Shown piece after piece: positions 1-7,925 of a stretch of 35,413 nucleotides of DNA. The stretch's first letter is position 1; each line of letters starts with the position of its first letter. This stretch comes from Moorena sp. SIO3H5. GTDB lineage: Bacteria; Cyanobacteriota; Cyanobacteriia; Cyanobacteriales; Coleofasciculaceae. The stretch lies in the NCBI RefSeq assembly GCF_010692395.1, contig NZ_JAAHHS010000041.1, positions 1 to 35,413 on the forward strand. The letters are read 5' to 3'. The notes below the pieces were generated by a model. The model worked only from the letters and a program-made list of their open reading frames with translations, had not been told where the DNA came from and searched no databases. The translations under genes and the position numbers were made by a program.

Positions 1-33
1 ACTGGAGTTCAGACCCGTGTTCTCTTCCGATTT
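1..33. other. Probable Illumina adapter remnant at the sequence edge
   Basis: The first 14 bases are identical to the start of the common TruSeq read-2 adapter, and the segment CTCTTCCGAT at 22-31 matches its 3' part. Between them there is a 2-base insertion and a substitution, as expected of error-rich read ends. The resemblance is to a well-known synthetic sequence recalled from memory, not to a database hit. Treat these bases as non-genomic; flanking sequence up to about 70 may also be unreliable. Confidence 0.85.
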
Positions 34-74
34 GGAGGGCTGATAGTATCCTCGTGCTGCTACACGTTCCCAGT

Positions 75-140
75 TTCCTGATAGCACGAATGGGAATTTA
101 TTGTTCCTCATAGCACGAATGGGAATTTATTGTTCCTCAT
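75..140. repeat. 29-bp tandem repeat, just over two copies
   Basis: A 29-bp unit occurs at 75-103 and again at 104-132, with one G/C difference, and a third copy begins at 133 (TTCCTCAT). It is followed by a T-rich stretch to about 290 with repeated ATTTAGTATTTGCTAT-like words. A plus-strand reading frame at 147-368 consists of this low-complexity sequence and is not credible as a gene. Being next to the adapter-like end, the repeat could be an assembly artefact. Confidence 0.75.
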
Positions 141-289
141 TGGTCATTGGTGATTTGGTATGTGATAATTGCTATTTTTTATTTAGTATTTGCTATCTTT
201 TATTTAGTATTTGCTGTTTTTTATTGGCTATTTACTACTTGCTATTTTCTAGTTTACTGGATGCAAGCAAGTCTTTTTAATTTTATTTT

Positions 290-1390
290 TTACCGTTTTC
301 CTTGGTCAGCAAACACCTCCATTTCCCCTGCCTTAGAGGGTTGGCATGCCACATTACCAATTGGTTGAGAACCTAACCCGGATAGCCCATCCACCTGCTT
401 AATTCGACAAGACTTGGTGAAGGAATAATAGTCAGGTTTCGTGTCAGGATTTGAACGGGGGCCGTTCCAATTAGCCTGCAAGTCTAAGTTATAGTCATAC
501 CCAGACTCCCTGGATGAAAATTTATAGGTCACTTTCCATAGAGGGTCTTCAGCAACCGGTGAGCTTTGTTTGGCTTGATATTCAATCCCCTTCAGCAACT
601 TTTGGTGATTTACTTTAAGCAGGGATTTCTCAACCTCTGACCAAGATTTTTCATTCAACTCTTCTTTCAATTGAACTTCCATCCCCTCTAATATCGATAC
701 ACCTCTAGATACCATAGTGACTTGGGCAGAGGGCAATTTCCATACAAAGGAACTATGGATAAAATTATCACTCAGTAAGCTAGGATATTGCACTAGCCAG
801 TTTTGAATCACGAAATAAAACTGTATCCAGCAGCTAATCAGGAGCTGGCTACCGAATAAGATAACTAGATATTGACGTTCTGCTGGAGAGGGTTTTTTTA
901 CCTTAAATTCTACTGCTAAAATATAGGGTAAACTTGCAATTACGGCTGATATCAATGGCCAACTAATGAACGCCAAGGATGATAATTCCCCTGAGTCGAT
1001 GCCCAATAAATAGGTACTTATCCCCTCAATTCCGAGCTGGTATTCTCCAAGGTTTAAATTGATGCCGAATAGATAAATACTAGTTAAAGCGCCAGTAATC
1101 CAGGGACCTAGGGGCAAGCCTGTCTTGGCCTTTTTTTTCTTCTTGGCAATTCTTAGCTTAGCCGCCGCTGCCGTTACCCAGTAAACAAATAAAATAAATA
1201 AAATACCACCACAGCTTGCTATCAGGCGTTGTACAAATCCAGTGGCTAACCCTGCCATTACATAAGAAAACACAGTGAGCCACATCATAGCCTGCCAGGA
1301 AAATGCCTTGGGAGGTTTCAGTAAATTTACCACCCAGTCTACCACCGCTAAGCCAATGACAAATTCGAAGAAGGATGTGAAAAATTTCAC
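290..1390 (-). CDS. fraD: Filament integrity protein FraD
   Basis: This 366-residue membrane protein matches what I recall of FraD, a septal protein of filamentous cyanobacteria needed for filament integrity and cell-to-cell exchange. About five membrane segments are visible near residues 34-54, 59-77, 96-113, 138-160 and 173-195, followed by a long soluble C-terminal part, as in Anabaena FraD (about 343 residues, five segments). Conserved-looking stretches include FSWQ (30-33), SCWIQFYFV (186-194) and a late WNGPRSNP. A lysine run lies near 83-89. The start is GTG, 8 nt after the fraC stop, so the two genes are almost surely cotranscribed. Anabaena has fraE next; here only 289 bp remain before the sequence edge and no fraE start is seen. 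Confidence 0.85.
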   Translation of the reverse strand: MKFFTSFFEFVIGLAVVDWVVNLLKPPKAFSWQAMMWLTVFSYVMAGLATGFVQRLIASCGGILFILFVYWVTAAAAKLRIAKKKKKAKTGLPLGPWITGALTSIYLFGINLNLGEYQLGIEGISTYLLGIDSGELSSLAFISWPLISAVIASLPYILAVEFKVKKPSPAERQYLVILFGSQLLISCWIQFYFVIQNWLVQYPSLLSDNFIHSSFVWKLPSAQVTMVSRGVSILEGMEVQLKEELNEKSWSEVEKSLLKVNHQKLLKGIEYQAKQSSPVAEDPLWKVTYKFSSRESGYDYNLDLQANWNGPRSNPDTKPDYYSFTKSCRIKQVDGLSGLGSQPIGNVACQPSKAGEMEVFADQGKR

Positions 1391-1398
1391 GACGCTAG

Positions 1399-1959
1399 TT
1401 ATCCAGTAATGGGGTTGACAGAAAGGAAACGCAGAAACAAAAGTAGTAAGATAGCGCTATAGCTACAGGAATTAGCAATGAGGACAACCATAGCTCGATT
1501 TTCCCCACCCGATCCTCTCTGACCAGAGCGCCTAAAGGATAATGACTTTTCCTCATCAGAAGCCGATTTGGAAGCAGTTGCTTGATCTTCAGCTAGTTCT
1601 AAAAAGATTTTGAGTAACCTCAGCCCTGCCAGCTTAATAATAAAGGAAATAAAGAAAATTGCGATCACACTGATAGCGATAAGAGCATAAAAATTGTTTG
1701 GCTTATCCTCTGAAAAGTGATCGAAAAAGATATAACTTATTATCTGGTCTTGAAATCCCTGAGGAAGTTGGTCGTGAAGGGCAAAAAAACACCACCAACC
1801 TACAATGGTGGAAAGTAGATTAATCGATGCTGCTTGCTGCATGCTGGTTTTGCGGTTGAGTTTTAGCCCTCGTTGTAAGACTATCCCTTCCACCGCAATT
1901 ACCACCAGCAGGAAGAGAGTTTGAAACACGACCGTCTGTAGGGGCAATACAGGTGCCAT
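1399..1959 (-). CDS. fraC: Filament integrity protein FraC
   Basis: This 186-residue protein fits FraC, a small membrane protein (about 179 residues in Anabaena) that localises to septa and works with FraD in septal junctions. The N-terminal hydrophobic stretch (10-30), a second at 42-61 containing GWWCFF, the motif IISYIFF (73-79), a third segment at 90-112 and a last at 155-180 agree with the family as I remember it. The start is ATG at 1957-1959, with no clear Shine-Dalgarno sequence. It is first in a two-gene unit with fraD, and an unusual cluster of TTGACA-like motifs lies 90-145 bp upstream. Identification rests on sequence resemblance plus gene order. Confidence 0.85.
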   Translation of the reverse strand: MAPVLPLQTVVFQTLFLLVVIAVEGIVLQRGLKLNRKTSMQQAASINLLSTIVGWWCFFALHDQLPQGFQDQIISYIFFDHFSEDKPNNFYALIAISVIAIFFISFIIKLAGLRLLKIFLELAEDQATASKSASDEEKSLSFRRSGQRGSGGENRAMVVLIANSCSYSAILLLLFLRFLSVNPITG

Positions 1960-2048
1960 AATTTATAGGTTTGCTCCAACGTAAGAATTTGCATTAAAAA
2001 CCCGTTTGAGCCACATTTTACCTGCACGATTCGGTGAAACTTGGTTTT

Positions 2049-2104
2049 GTTGACACTTTATGTTGACACTTTATAGTTGATTATTTTGTGTCAACCGTCA
2101 ACAC
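2049..2104. promoter_or_regulatory. Direct and inverted GTTGACAC motif cluster upstream of fraC
   Basis: A 13-bp unit GTTGACACTTTAT is repeated exactly at 2049-2061 and 2062-2074. The inverted form GTGTCAAC follows at 2088-2095, and GTCAAC occurs again at 2097-2102. Read toward fraC on the minus strand, these give several TTGACA-like boxes and a TATAAA near 2070-2076, but none has ideal 17-bp spacing. It could be a promoter with operator sites for fraCD, or simply a small repeat. No binding protein can be assigned. Confidence 0.35.
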
Positions 2105-2215
2105 AAATGGAGCAACTAAACGGGAGCAGGTCTAATGTTCACGCTTATTAGACTACCAGTAATTTTCGGATACTGGTAGTGAAATTGAATGAGGGGTGTT
2201 ACCCCTAAGCCTTTG

Positions 2216-2305
2216 TCTTGATGCAGTCGCTGGGGGAACGCCAGTTGCTCATGGGGGAAACCCCCAAGACCGCACTGGCTCCCCAAGACCGCGCAAATCA
2301 CGCTT
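2216..2305 (+). repeat. Dispersed TGATGCAGTCGCT hairpin repeat, copy A
   Basis: This is a longer variant of a small repeat also found at 7749-7846, 9368-9420, 24902-24951 and partly at 31073-31087. The family starts with TCTTGATGCAGTCGCT, has a core of GGGGGAAACCCCC and ends in GCATCGCTT or a derivative. The predicted frames here (2116-2337 minus, 2218-2415 plus) lie inside repeats and are not genes. Confidence 0.75.
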
Positions 2306-2384
2306 CTGGCGGGTTTTCTGTTAAACTCCATAACCACAGGCTATACATTGAAGCACGACAAGGAACATCTGTAAAGATGCGATT

Positions 2385-2640
2385 GGCCGTAGGCCACGCT
2401 ACGGGATGCTCCTAGGTCGCGGCTACTTGAGGTGCGAACGCTCCAATTCAAAATTAAAAATTATTAATTCAAAATGACAATCAGTGGGGGCTTGTACCCG
2501 CCACTGATTGAAGACCAAGTTGCGAAAATTCAGTGGGGGCTTGTACCCAGAATTAATTAATTCAAAATTAAGGCCGTAGGCCACGCTGCGCGAACTGATT
2601 TTCTTTATTTTGAAGTTTGAAGTTTGAATTTTGAATTACC
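2385..2640. repeat. GGCC-type repeats and a 10-bp stem hairpin
   Basis: Copies of the GGCC..AGGCCACGCT(A/G)CGCGAAC repeat sit at 2385-2400 and 2572-2595. Between them is a hairpin with arms CAATCAGTGG (2478-2487) and CCACTGATTG (2501-2510), enclosing GGG..CCC. A partial second copy of its top strand lies at 2531-2549. The end (2611-2637) repeats TTTGAAG/TTTGAAT words. Nothing here codes for protein. Confidence 0.65.
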
Positions 2641-2658
2641 ACTAGGGGTCAGTGTCTG

Positions 2659-3297
2659 GTGGTTGACTCCTGGGGCAATGCTATGGTTGATGGGTGTACC
2701 CCACACCTGACAGACAAGCCAAAACTAGATCTTTACTATATCTTTGCTGATCAACTCCCATCATCATGGCGCAAACCTATGACACGAAATCACTATGAAC
2801 CTGAACTCAAACTGCATTCTGAAAAAGGAGTAGACTACACTAAACTGCGAGACGTACTAGCAGCAGGCAAGTGGAAAGAAGCCGACCTAGAGACAGCCAG
2901 GGTACTCTTGGAAGCAGCAGGTCGAGAAGCTGAAAAATGGCTAGATATAGAGTCGCTCAAAACATTTCCTTGTGCTGACCTGCTGACCATTGACCAGCTT
3001 TGGGTAAGATACAGCCAAGGACACTTTGGGCTTAGTGTTCAGCAGTCCATTTATAAAGAGGCCGGAGGAGACTGCGTTAGGCTAGGTGAACGCATCGGTT
3101 GGAGAGTGAGGGGAGAGTGGATAGCCTATAGTAAAATCAAATGGAATCTAGATGCCCAGATGGGACACCTACCCGTCTGTATGGCATTTATCTGGAGTAA
3201 TCATCGGTCTGTATCCGGTATCGTGTGGTTATCTCGGGTAGGGTGTGAGGCGTGGTATAATTCATTAATGCAAAGACTATTAGAGTGTAGCATATAA
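2659..3297 (+). CDS. GUN4 domain-containing protein
   Basis: Residues about 55-170 match the GUN4 fold, which in cyanobacteria binds porphyrins and in the canonical protein activates Mg-chelatase. Diagnostic stretches are DYTKLRDVLAAGKWKEAD, LKTFPCADLLTIDQLWVRYS, the following GHFGLSVQ, and a late GEWIAYSKIKWNLDAQ. Many cyanobacteria encode several GUN4 paralogues fused to other domains; this one is unfused at 212 residues, so a tetrapyrrole role is not assured. The listed start is GTG just after repeat sequence; the ATG at 2779 (residue 41), shortly before the domain, is equally plausible. The C-terminus keeps a WLSRVGC ending like the family's LSRVETC, then runs on about 17 residues, which may be a decayed tail. 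Confidence 0.75.
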   Translation: MVDSWGNAMVDGCTPHLTDKPKLDLYYIFADQLPSSWRKPMTRNHYEPELKLHSEKGVDYTKLRDVLAAGKWKEADLETARVLLEAAGREAEKWLDIESLKTFPCADLLTIDQLWVRYSQGHFGLSVQQSIYKEAGGDCVRLGERIGWRVRGEWIAYSKIKWNLDAQMGHLPVCMAFIWSNHRSVSGIVWLSRVGCEAWYNSLMQRLLECSI

Positions 3298-4056
3298 GCG
3301 TTACAGCCCAAGGAAATAATTCTTTAAACAAAAATTTTAAACAAAAATCTTTGCTACAAATTCAATAAACATTTTAGGGATTTCAAGGTTAGTTTGATAA
3401 CTAAAAACTACCAGGTCTATTGTTTGGAGCGCGCTTTGTACAAACTAGGGATGATTTGTTAGTGTATGGGTTACTCCCCACTCCCTACTGCTGGTCCTGG
3501 AAGTGGATAAATCTTTTGGAGCGTTTACCATAAACAAACATAATTCTCTACGGCTATGAGATAGGCTGTATCTGGATCGACAACAATGGAGTATTGAAAC
3601 TCTGCGCTCTTCCATAGGCGCAGATTCTTCGGAGGAGTTAACTAACAAATGTTAGCCATTGCTCGAAACAATCACATCAACTTCACCTGCCGTAACACCA
3701 ATAGGCTTGCAGTCCATCAGGCAGTGCCAATTACCGCTACTCTCTCACGGTGGTGGGGGTTCAGGTTACCTTTAAGTATGTGGTTTGTAAGTATCTGGTT
3801 TGATTCACTAGCCTTAAAGCCTTTGCTTGCAGGGGCTAAAATTAGACTAGGTGCCTGTAGCCAATCAATAATTTCCATTGATTGTCTTTTCAGTGGAAGC
3901 TCCCACTACTGGGAGTCCCAGCCAACCTTAAGGTTTTTTTTGTATAACTATTATTGTAGTACTTTGACAACAGTTAAAATCGCCTCCTCGCGTTTCCTTC
4001 ACCAGATAAATGACCACATAAATAATAGTAGTTTCCACTCTCCCGTGAGGCTTTAG
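3298..4056. other. 759-bp gap with two small hairpins, no convincing gene
   Basis: Reading frames at 3445-3648 (minus) and 3649-4056 (plus) show no recognisable motif or protein-like pattern and are rejected. Two inverted repeats stand out: CAATCAAT (3862-3869) with ATTGATTG (3877-3884), and CTCCCA (3900-3905) with TGGGAG (3910-3915). They lie 140-195 bp before the DUF3084 gene and could belong to its leader, but no known riboswitch class is recognised. Confidence 0.4.
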
Positions 4057-5595
4057 ATGACCAGCGCTTATATCCTGATAGCCTCAATTTTGGTGTTGGG
4101 GGGGTTACTCGCTACCTTAGGCGATCGCATGGGTACACGAGTAGGAAAAGCACGGCTGAGTTTATTTAATCTACGTCCCCGTACCACTGCCACGGTAGTA
4201 ACAATTATCACCGGTGGCTTAATTTCTGCCTCGACCTTGGGGATTTTGTTTGCCACCAGCGAGTCTCTACGGGATGGGATTTTTGAACTTGATAATATCC
4301 TCAAAAAACTTAGAAGTGCTCGCCGGGAGGTCAGCCAATTAGAGGATGAGAAAAATCGAGTAGCGCAGAAGTTAGAGGAGGCCAAAGCAGAGCAAATAGA
4401 GGTTCAGAAGCGTTTAGATGAAACCAATCGAAATTTCCAACAGGCTCAAAATCAACTGAAAGATGTCTCTGCTCAGGTTGGAGTGCTGCGTACTGAAATT
4501 AAGTCACTCCTAGGAGAACGTCAGCTGCTAATCCAACAGCGGAATCAACTCAATGAACAAATTACCCAACTCCAGAGCCAAATCACTCAATTAAAAGAAT
4601 TGGTGAAAAAACGGGATCAGGAAATGCTGGAGTTAGACCAAGCTATCCAGGAGCGAGACCAAGCTATCCTCAAACAAGACCAAACGATCCAACAGCGGGA
4701 TCAGGAGCTGGTTGAGAAAGACCAAGCTATAAAACAATTTGACCGCAAAATTGCTGAACGAGATCAAGTCATTGCTCAGCGTGAAACTTTCCTAAAACAA
4801 CTAGAACAAGAACTTAAACAACTCGAACAAGAACTTAAACAAAAAGAGCGTCAACTTGCTGAACGTAATAAACAACTTGAATCACAAGAAAAACAACTGG
4901 CTTTTCTAAAACGGGAACTAGAAATTCTAGAACAGTACTATCAGAATTATCAAGTACTGCGTCAGGGAAATGTTGCTTTAATTCGTGGTCAGGTACTCAC
5001 TTCTGGAGTAGTACGAATTGTCGATCCAACAGCCGTAAATCAAGCTGTTGATCAACTGTTGAGCCAAGCTAATAAGACAGCCGTAGACATTACCCGTGCT
5101 AGTAGTAGTAATTTCAAAGAGCCACTGGTGCAAATTACTCAAGCACAAGTGGATCAGTTAATCGAGCAAATTCAAGATGGTAGAGACTACGTGGTGCGAA
5201 TTCTCTCAGCGGGTAACTACGTTGAGGGGGAAAAATCAATACAAGTATTTGCAGATGCAGCCCTCAATCAGGTTGTCTTTAAGGGGGGTGATGTCCTTGC
5301 TACCATTTCCACTAATCCCTCAACTATGACCAATGAGCAAATCCGCAAGCGCCTCGATCAGTTATTGGCAGCCTCTGAGTTCCGTGCCCGTCGCGCTGGG
5401 ATTTTGGGTGATATTCAAGTTGGAGATGGTCGGCTGACCACCCTCATCAACTTTATTGAGCAGCTGGAGAAGTATGGCCAACCCCTTAATGTCAAGGCTA
5501 TTGCCCAAGAAACTGCCTACACAGCTGGTCCTTTAAAAATGCAGCTGGTAGCGACCTACAATGGAGAAAATGTTTTTAAAACTATTGTTAACTAG
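4057..5595 (+). CDS. DUF3084 domain membrane-anchored coiled-coil protein
   Basis: This 512-residue protein has the layout of cyanobacterial DUF3084 proteins. Two hydrophobic segments sit near residues 3-21 and 46-66, separated by a basic loop. A long coiled coil follows (about 78-295), then a globular C-terminal half with a conserved-looking DYVVRILSAGNYVEGE stretch. From about 186 to 285 the coil is strikingly regular, with consecutive seven-residue units such as RDQAILK, QDQTIQQ, RDQELVE and two identical LEQELKQ units. The function of the family is unknown; the architecture suggests an inner-membrane-anchored rod. The ATG start follows directly on an upstream TAG. A small conserved gene converges from the other strand 8 bp downstream. 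Confidence 0.85.
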   Translation: MTSAYILIASILVLGGLLATLGDRMGTRVGKARLSLFNLRPRTTATVVTIITGGLISASTLGILFATSESLRDGIFELDNILKKLRSARREVSQLEDEKNRVAQKLEEAKAEQIEVQKRLDETNRNFQQAQNQLKDVSAQVGVLRTEIKSLLGERQLLIQQRNQLNEQITQLQSQITQLKELVKKRDQEMLELDQAIQERDQAILKQDQTIQQRDQELVEKDQAIKQFDRKIAERDQVIAQRETFLKQLEQELKQLEQELKQKERQLAERNKQLESQEKQLAFLKRELEILEQYYQNYQVLRQGNVALIRGQVLTSGVVRIVDPTAVNQAVDQLLSQANKTAVDITRASSSNFKEPLVQITQAQVDQLIEQIQDGRDYVVRILSAGNYVEGEKSIQVFADAALNQVVFKGGDVLATISTNPSTMTNEQIRKRLDQLLAASEFRARRAGILGDIQVGDGRLTTLINFIEQLEKYGQPLNVKAIAQETAYTAGPLKMQLVATYNGENVFKTIVN

Positions 5596-5603
5596 CTAGG
5601 TTG

Positions 5604-5951
5604 TTAAGTAGCTAGCTCCTCCGCAACTTGCCAATCGGGATTGTTATTAACTGCCTCCTGAAGTAGCTCAAATATTTGCCGACAATGGTTATTAACCTGT
5701 AGAGGTAACTCTTCATTTTTGACGACAAAATTGATGGGCACTTGTTGAGCAGTGGCTTTGGATTTGTCAATTAATACGTCCACTGTCACCAGCTTGGTAA
5801 AGGATATATTACCCGGACTCTCTCTTGCCATTATATAGTCATCACTCTCATAGAGAATTTCAAAATCACAGGATTTTAGAACCTCAATCAGTAAAGGCAG
5901 AAGACGATCAAGGGAAATAGTTATTTTAATCGAACGGGTGTAGCGAGCCAT
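5604..5951 (-). CDS. Small conserved protein of unknown function
   Basis: This 115-residue soluble protein has an ATG start at 5949-5951 and no membrane segment. It looks genuine: balanced composition, a mixed alpha/beta pattern, an N-terminal KITISLDRLLPLLIEVLK helix/strand pair, and a C-terminal NPDWQVAEELAT tail. I think it resembles a short protein conserved among cyanobacteria but cannot name a family. It converges tail-to-tail with the DUF3084 gene with only 8 bp between stops. No terminator is visible between them. Confidence 0.65.
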   Translation of the reverse strand: MARYTRSIKITISLDRLLPLLIEVLKSCDFEILYESDDYIMARESPGNISFTKLVTVDVLIDKSKATAQQVPINFVVKNEELPLQVNNHCRQIFELLQEAVNNNPDWQVAEELAT

Positions 5952-5989
5952 ATAGACCTGGGGCTTGCTGATAGCTAAACTTTTCTATC

Positions 5990-6575
5990 TTGACATTCCC
6001 CCGTGGGAGGGATTGCTCCCACGGGGGATTCTCGGTTCATCGACTTGCCATAACCTGACAGGTTTATACCAACCACGCTAGAGGGCAAACCTCCCTAAGG
6101 GTTTTAGGTCTTATTGACCAAGTTTTCCGCATTACCTGCTGTAACTTGTTTCTCAAAACGGCTGTTGATAGCTAATTAGTTTTTTGCTTCTAAGCCGATT
6201 TAGGTTACCAAATTGTTAGGCAAGGATTATGCAGTACCCTATCTCTGACGATACTTTTTACTTTACTGTACGAACGAAGGATTTGGCCAATAACTTATTG
6301 TTTTTTTAACTTATTTTTAAATTATTGGTTTAACTTGTTGGTTTAACTGATTGGTTTATTACTTTATTAGTTTATTAACTTATTGTTTTTTTAACTTTTG
6401 TTACTTGCTAACTTTTTCGTTCCTACTCTTATTAAAACTTCCTTTTAATCCAGGATTATTTTAACGCAATTAGATTCAGATGTCAAGAAAACTATCCACG
6501 GCGCTTAAAACCGCCCTACACGCTCACGTTTAATCCCCGTTGTAAAAAGACGGAGTTTTCAAGGAAAGACCCAAG
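5990..6575 (-). mobile_element. IS200/IS605-like derivative lacking tnpA/tnpB
   Basis: The end near 5990 carries a perfect 12-bp stem, CCCCCGTGGGAG (5998-6009) and CTCCCACGGGGG (6016-6027), with a 6-base loop. On the minus strand it sits in the context GAGAATCCCCC...GGGGGAATGTCAA, which I recognise from right ends of cyanobacterial IS200/IS605 elements carrying tnpB, where the guide RNA scaffold also lies. The other edge, around 6500-6575 (reverse complement contains AAAACTCCGTC and GTAGGGCGG), resembles a left end but is uncertain. No transposase or TnpB frame exists inside, so this would be a non-autonomous, internally deleted copy. Confidence 0.5.
6291..6420. repeat. T-rich low-complexity stretch with a 20-bp direct repeat
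   Basis: The word TAACTTATTGTTTTTTTAAC occurs at 6291-6310 and again at 6376-6395, with degenerate GGTTTAACTTGTT/GGTTTATTA words between. It lies within the presumed IS-derived segment. No coding potential is seen. Confidence 0.7.
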
Positions 6576-6636
6576 GGGTAAAGCTTGCGCGAAGGTAAGA
6601 TTTTTTATAATAATCTAATTTTCAAACATACTAAGC

Positions 6637-7461
6637 ATGAATGTAGCAATCATTGGGTGTGGATACGTTGGTAGTGCAGTTGCTCACCTTTGGCATCAAG
6701 AGTTAGGGTTATCAACTACAGTAACCACTACTACCCCTGAGCGCCTTCGAGAACTAGAAACAATCGCTGACCGAGTGGTTGTGGTTAAAGGAAATGACCC
6801 TATTGGTCTAGAATCGGTAGTGAAAAACCAGGAGATTATTCTTCTGTCTGTGGGTGCTGCCAGTGCCAAGGTCTATCAAGAAACCTACTTAGACACAGCC
6901 GAAACCTTAGTTTCTGTGCTCAAAACCGCTCCTACGGTACGACAGCTAATTTACACCGGAAGCTATGCTGTCTATGGTGATCGACAGGGAGGCTGGGTAG
7001 ACGAAACATCACCGATTGCTCCCCCTAGTCCCAATTATGAAATTCTGGCGGAAACTGAGCAGGTATTACTATCAGCATCCAATCCTAATCTGAAGGTTTG
7101 TATCCTGCGTCTGGGAGGAATTTATGGTCCGAAGCGGGAACTAGTCAAAATATTTGGTCGATTTGCAGGTACTACTCGTGAGGGTTCGGGTCAAGAAGTC
7201 ACCAATTGGATTCATCTAGATGACATAGTTGGTGCGATAGAATTTGTCCGTTCTCACCAACTACAAGGGATTTATAACCTAGTAGATGACCAAATACTGA
7301 CTTATCAAGAATTGCTTGAAAAAGTATTTAAACAGCACAACTTACCCTCTGTATCCTGGGATTCATCCGTTACTAAAGCCCGACCTTACAATGCCCGAGT
7401 GTCAAATAAAAAAATAATTGATGCAGGTTACCAGTTTATTCATCCAGAAAAAATTTTCTAA
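6637..7461 (+). CDS. Atypical SDR, NAD(P)-dependent epimerase/dehydratase family
   Basis: This 274-residue protein has a Rossmann N-terminus with the dinucleotide-binding motif GCGYVG (7-12), then an NAD-epimerase-like core: YTGSYAVYG, a PxSPNYE stretch, LRLGGIYGP and the conserved NWIHLDDIV. It resembles YeeZ-type atypical SDRs. The usual Tyr-x-x-x-Lys catalytic pair is not evident; the tyrosine is followed by EILAE, so the chemistry may differ from classical epimerases. The substrate cannot be predicted. The ATG start fits the motif position. The gene stands alone and is followed by a hairpin at 7511-7536. Confidence 0.8.
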   Translation: MNVAIIGCGYVGSAVAHLWHQELGLSTTVTTTTPERLRELETIADRVVVVKGNDPIGLESVVKNQEIILLSVGAASAKVYQETYLDTAETLVSVLKTAPTVRQLIYTGSYAVYGDRQGGWVDETSPIAPPSPNYEILAETEQVLLSASNPNLKVCILRLGGIYGPKRELVKIFGRFAGTTREGSGQEVTNWIHLDDIVGAIEFVRSHQLQGIYNLVDDQILTYQELLEKVFKQHNLPSVSWDSSVTKARPYNARVSNKKIIDAGYQFIHPEKIF

Positions 7462-7510
7462 TCTGATTACTCGGTGGGATTAGTTTACTGAAAACCTAAA
7501 TAAAAGGAAC

Positions 7511-7536
7511 GAGGCGATTGGTGCATGAATCGCCTC
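7511..7536 (+). terminator. Hairpin after the SDR gene, possible terminator
   Basis: Perfect 9-bp arms GAGGCGATT (7511-7519) and AATCGCCTC (7528-7536) enclose an 8-base loop, 50 bp after the SDR stop. No T-run follows, so intrinsic termination is only possible. Confidence 0.4.
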
Positions 7537-7616
7537 TAGCCAAGATTCAACAAATACACTATCTAAAATAAGTGTGAATTTTTTGTGATATATAGGATTT
7601 GGGATTTTAGGGAGCG

Positions 7617-7846
7617 GTGCGACCCGTGGCGAATTTAATTCGCCTACGGAAAGCGCACGCCCTGGGAATCGGGAATTGGGAATCGGGAATCGGGAATCGG
7701 GAAAAAATCTTGTTTACCTGATTACTATAAGAACCGATAATTACCCTGTCTTGATGCAGTCGCTCATGGGGGAAACCAACGGCAGTCGCTCATGGGGGGA
7801 ACCCCCTTTGGCGGCGCTGCCTCCCCAAGACCGCGCTGCATCGCTT
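7617..7846. repeat. Repeat cluster between the SDR and methyltransferase genes
   Basis: Three elements are packed here. First is a ~39-bp repeat at 7617-7655 with the near-palindrome GGCGAATTTAATTCGCC; a divergent inverted copy is at 24279-24317. Second are GGGAATC heptamers at about 7671-7702, followed by a GGAAAAAATCTTGT tail shared with 35184 onward. Third, at 7749-7846, is a doubled copy of the TGATGCAGTCGCT hairpin repeat. The reading frame 7676-7933 translates this repeat sequence and is not a gene. Confidence 0.75.
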
Positions 7847-7925
7847 AATAAAAATCTCCCCATGTCCCTATCTCCCCATTTTCCCACACTCCCTTCACTT
7901 TCCTATTTCCCCGCGCCCAGCCCTA

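Noticed and set aside
147..368. 73-residue hydrophobic reading frame
   Set aside because: It translates a T-rich low-complexity repeat beside an adapter-like end and overlaps fraD.
2116..2415. Two small overlapping reading frames on opposite strands
   Set aside because: Both lie in dispersed repeat sequence; the same DNA words recur in other gaps.
3649..3920. Possible cobalamin-type riboswitch before the DUF3084 gene
   Set aside because: Some GC-rich hairpins are present but the conserved cores of known riboswitches were not found.
3649..4056. 135-residue frame ending exactly at the DUF3084 start
   Set aside because: No family resemblance; composition and hairpins suggest untranslated leader DNA. 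The adjacency is by chance.
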